Shown here: positions 62,141-64,000 of the stretch, piece by piece | Layout: every line of letters begins with the position of its first letter | How positions within the stretch are numbered: position 1 is the stretch's first letter | Notes under the pieces: model-generated | Told to the model about the DNA's origin: nothing | Database searches by the model: none | Seen by the model: only the letters and a program-made list of their open reading frames with translations | Translations under genes and position numbers: made by a program | DNA from: Lateolabrax maculatus | Taxonomy: Eukaryota; Chordata; Actinopteri; Acropomatiformes; Lateolabracidae | Assembly (NCBI GenBank): GCA_031216445.1 | Contig: CM062210.1 | Coordinates: forward strand, 14,643,501-14,707,500 | Direction: 5' to 3' | DNA length: 64,000 nucleotides

Positions 62141-62626
62141 AGGATTTTGCTTGTGTGACAGTGTCATCACTTATTGGGTAACTTGACCAGCAGGACAACC
62201 GACCAAATCTTGGTGCATTCTTAAAGCTCATGGAACCGGACCGTTGACCTTGGAGACTCTTGTCAGAGCACTGTATCCTTGCTGAAGGCCAAAGTATCCA
62301 CCGAGCATCAAAGGCAGTGACAGAACTCTTAATTGGTGGAATATGAGACTACACGAGAGGAGACCATGTGTTAAATATTTTAACATGATACTGTATGATG
62401 GCTTGGATACAAAAAGCAGCCAAAATTGGACTAATGTTGATTCTACAAGTTTTATCTTACTGTTTAGTTACTCAATGGACTGTCACCACTGGAAAGGATA
62501 CACTGGTGTGCAACCCAAAGACAAGGCAACACTATTATTCATATATATCGGGGCTTAAATTTATTGTGTGACTACCTGAGCCTCAAGCGACTGTTTTAAA
62601 ACAATGTAACTTATCAGATACTGTTG

Positions 62627-62632
62627 AATAAA
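62627..62632 (+). terminator. Poly(A) signal of the RAMP-like gene
   Basis: An AATAAA lies about 1.39 kb after the TAG stop at 61234-61236, which defines a 3'UTR of about 1.4 kb. It is the first well-placed hexamer after the foldback element. Earlier or later alternatives are possible. Confidence 0.55.
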
Positions 62633-62639
62633 ATACTGT

Positions 62640-64000
62640 TAATGCTCACAAAGAGGGGTTCTCAATGGAAACAAGCAACTATAAGCTGACATTGAGACCT
62701 CATTCTGTACAGTTATTCTCTCTGTCTGTGCTGTCTACTGTATCTGCATTGCCTCTCCAGTGTTACTCAGACCAGTGAGAAATTCACACCGATGCTTTGA
62801 AATTAATTCCCACAGGGAAAGGCTTGATTTAATGTATGCACACGTTTTTTAAACTGCACTCCTCAACCGCCACAAGGCACACTCAACCAAGCACTGCTTT
62901 TTTATTTTCTTCCAAAGCGTAAGGCATCAATCTCTGTTCGTCCGCTCTCACCTGCACACTTTTGTTTATAGAAACTGAAACTCCTCAGTAAAAGTACCAT
63001 GATTAAATTGCTCTTAAAATAATTGGCTGCCCTCCTTTATTACATGAACAAAGAAACTTTCTAACTCCATTTTTGTATCATGTTTATGATTGTTCTACAG
63101 AACCAGAGGCATCTGCTGTCTGTTGCTTACTGTTTCTTTGATTCACAGGTAGCTAAAAAAGTGTATTTCTTGATAAAAGACAACCTTGCCTACATGTATA
63201 AACCACTTGGATACCAGCAAAAACCAGTGAAAATATCTGATTGCTAGAAACCTCGGCCTCTTAAATTTCTGTCTGTGGGTGCTCACTGCATCATTTTAAA
63301 ATCACATGTTTAAGAATTAAATCATTATAAATAGTTTTCATTGGTCGTGGCAGAGTCCGTCATTCCTGTGTTGGTTATTGCCTTCCTATGCATGTGGCAA
63401 CTTTATACCTGGAAAAAATTTGACTCTGTATCAGTTGTTTCCAGTAATTATAGTACAACACAAGATATCAAACTGATAACCATACATTAAACATTTTAAA
63501 TGCTACTCCCAGTATGAATCATGACTGAATTTTCCCTTTAGTTTACACTGAATGCTCCTTTTAGACTTATTTCTCTGGGTTTTATTAGGTTTTTAGTTAG
63601 CATTGTTTTCATATGTCTTGAAACCAGTACAGGGGTCATGAAGTCCATCAAGCATGATTAAAACCCCTCTTAAAGTAATTTAACACAAACACTTGCTCTA
63701 AGAAACTATTTAAGGTCTAAATCTAAATCTAAAACTCACATCAAAGGTAGAGCTGTGGTAGCTGTCCAGTTTGCTGTTTATTACTGTGGTTACATTGTTT
63801 TCTGCAGTAATCTATATAACAGAAAAACTATCACAAATACCCAGAGCTGCTGACACATCCAACTCTGATCTTTCCCATCTGCACTGTGCCATAGGAGCGT
63901 GAAATTAAGCTTTTCTCTACTCTATTAAGCCATACATATTTATTTCCAACTTCAGCAACATTATCATAACAAAAGTTTACAACTTTAATACTCTTTTGAA
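62640..64000. other. Right flank, no gene seen
   Basis: This is AT-rich DNA downstream of the RAMP-like gene. No coding exon, RNA gene or repeat family can be supported on either strand. Confidence 0.55.

Overview
The window looks like a teleost fish chromosome. It has spliced genes with GT-AG introns, copies of interspersed repeats I recognise as typical of bony fish, dinucleotide microsatellites and AT-rich intergenic DNA. There is no bacterial or viral gene content. Three protein-coding genes can be reconstructed exon by exon.

(1) About 7.0-18.9 kb, plus strand: a complete sarcomeric class II myosin heavy chain gene. It has a TATA box, two 5'UTR exons, 37 coding exons, 1938 residues and a poly(A) signal. 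It resembles the slow/cardiac class more than the fast skeletal class. Several features are unusual: a GC-AG intron carrying a GC-rich insert, two places where exons that are normally separate are continuous, and unusual residues at the ATP-pocket Trp position and in the relay loop.

(2) About 21.3-35.0 kb, minus strand: a four-exon gene I do not recognise, for a low-complexity Ser/Thr/Pro-rich protein of about 1857 residues. Almost all of it lies in one 5.2 kb terminal exon. The first ATG lies in a CpG-rich block near 34.9 kb. The protein carries a PP1-docking-like RVTW motif, a basic Arg/Ser-rich segment, a proline-rich segment and an acidic tail ending in ETEL, which fits a class I PDZ ligand. 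This is the best candidate for something undescribed.

(3) About 37.1-62.6 kb, plus strand: a RAMP-family gene (receptor activity-modifying protein, RAMP3-like). It has four coding exons, including a 30-base exon inside the signal peptide, and a first intron of about 17 kb. Its 3'UTR contains a large inverted-repeat element.

Genes 2 and 3 are head to head, with separate CpG-rich blocks about 1.5 kb apart. The myosin gene and gene 2 converge tail to tail across about 2.5 kb. No functional link between the three genes is visible beyond this layout. The remainder is intronic or intergenic DNA with recognisable repeats: a foldback element present three times, a MITE-like element present three times (two as an inverted pair), other fish interspersed repeats and microsatellites. 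I found no tRNA, rRNA, CRISPR or intact transposon.
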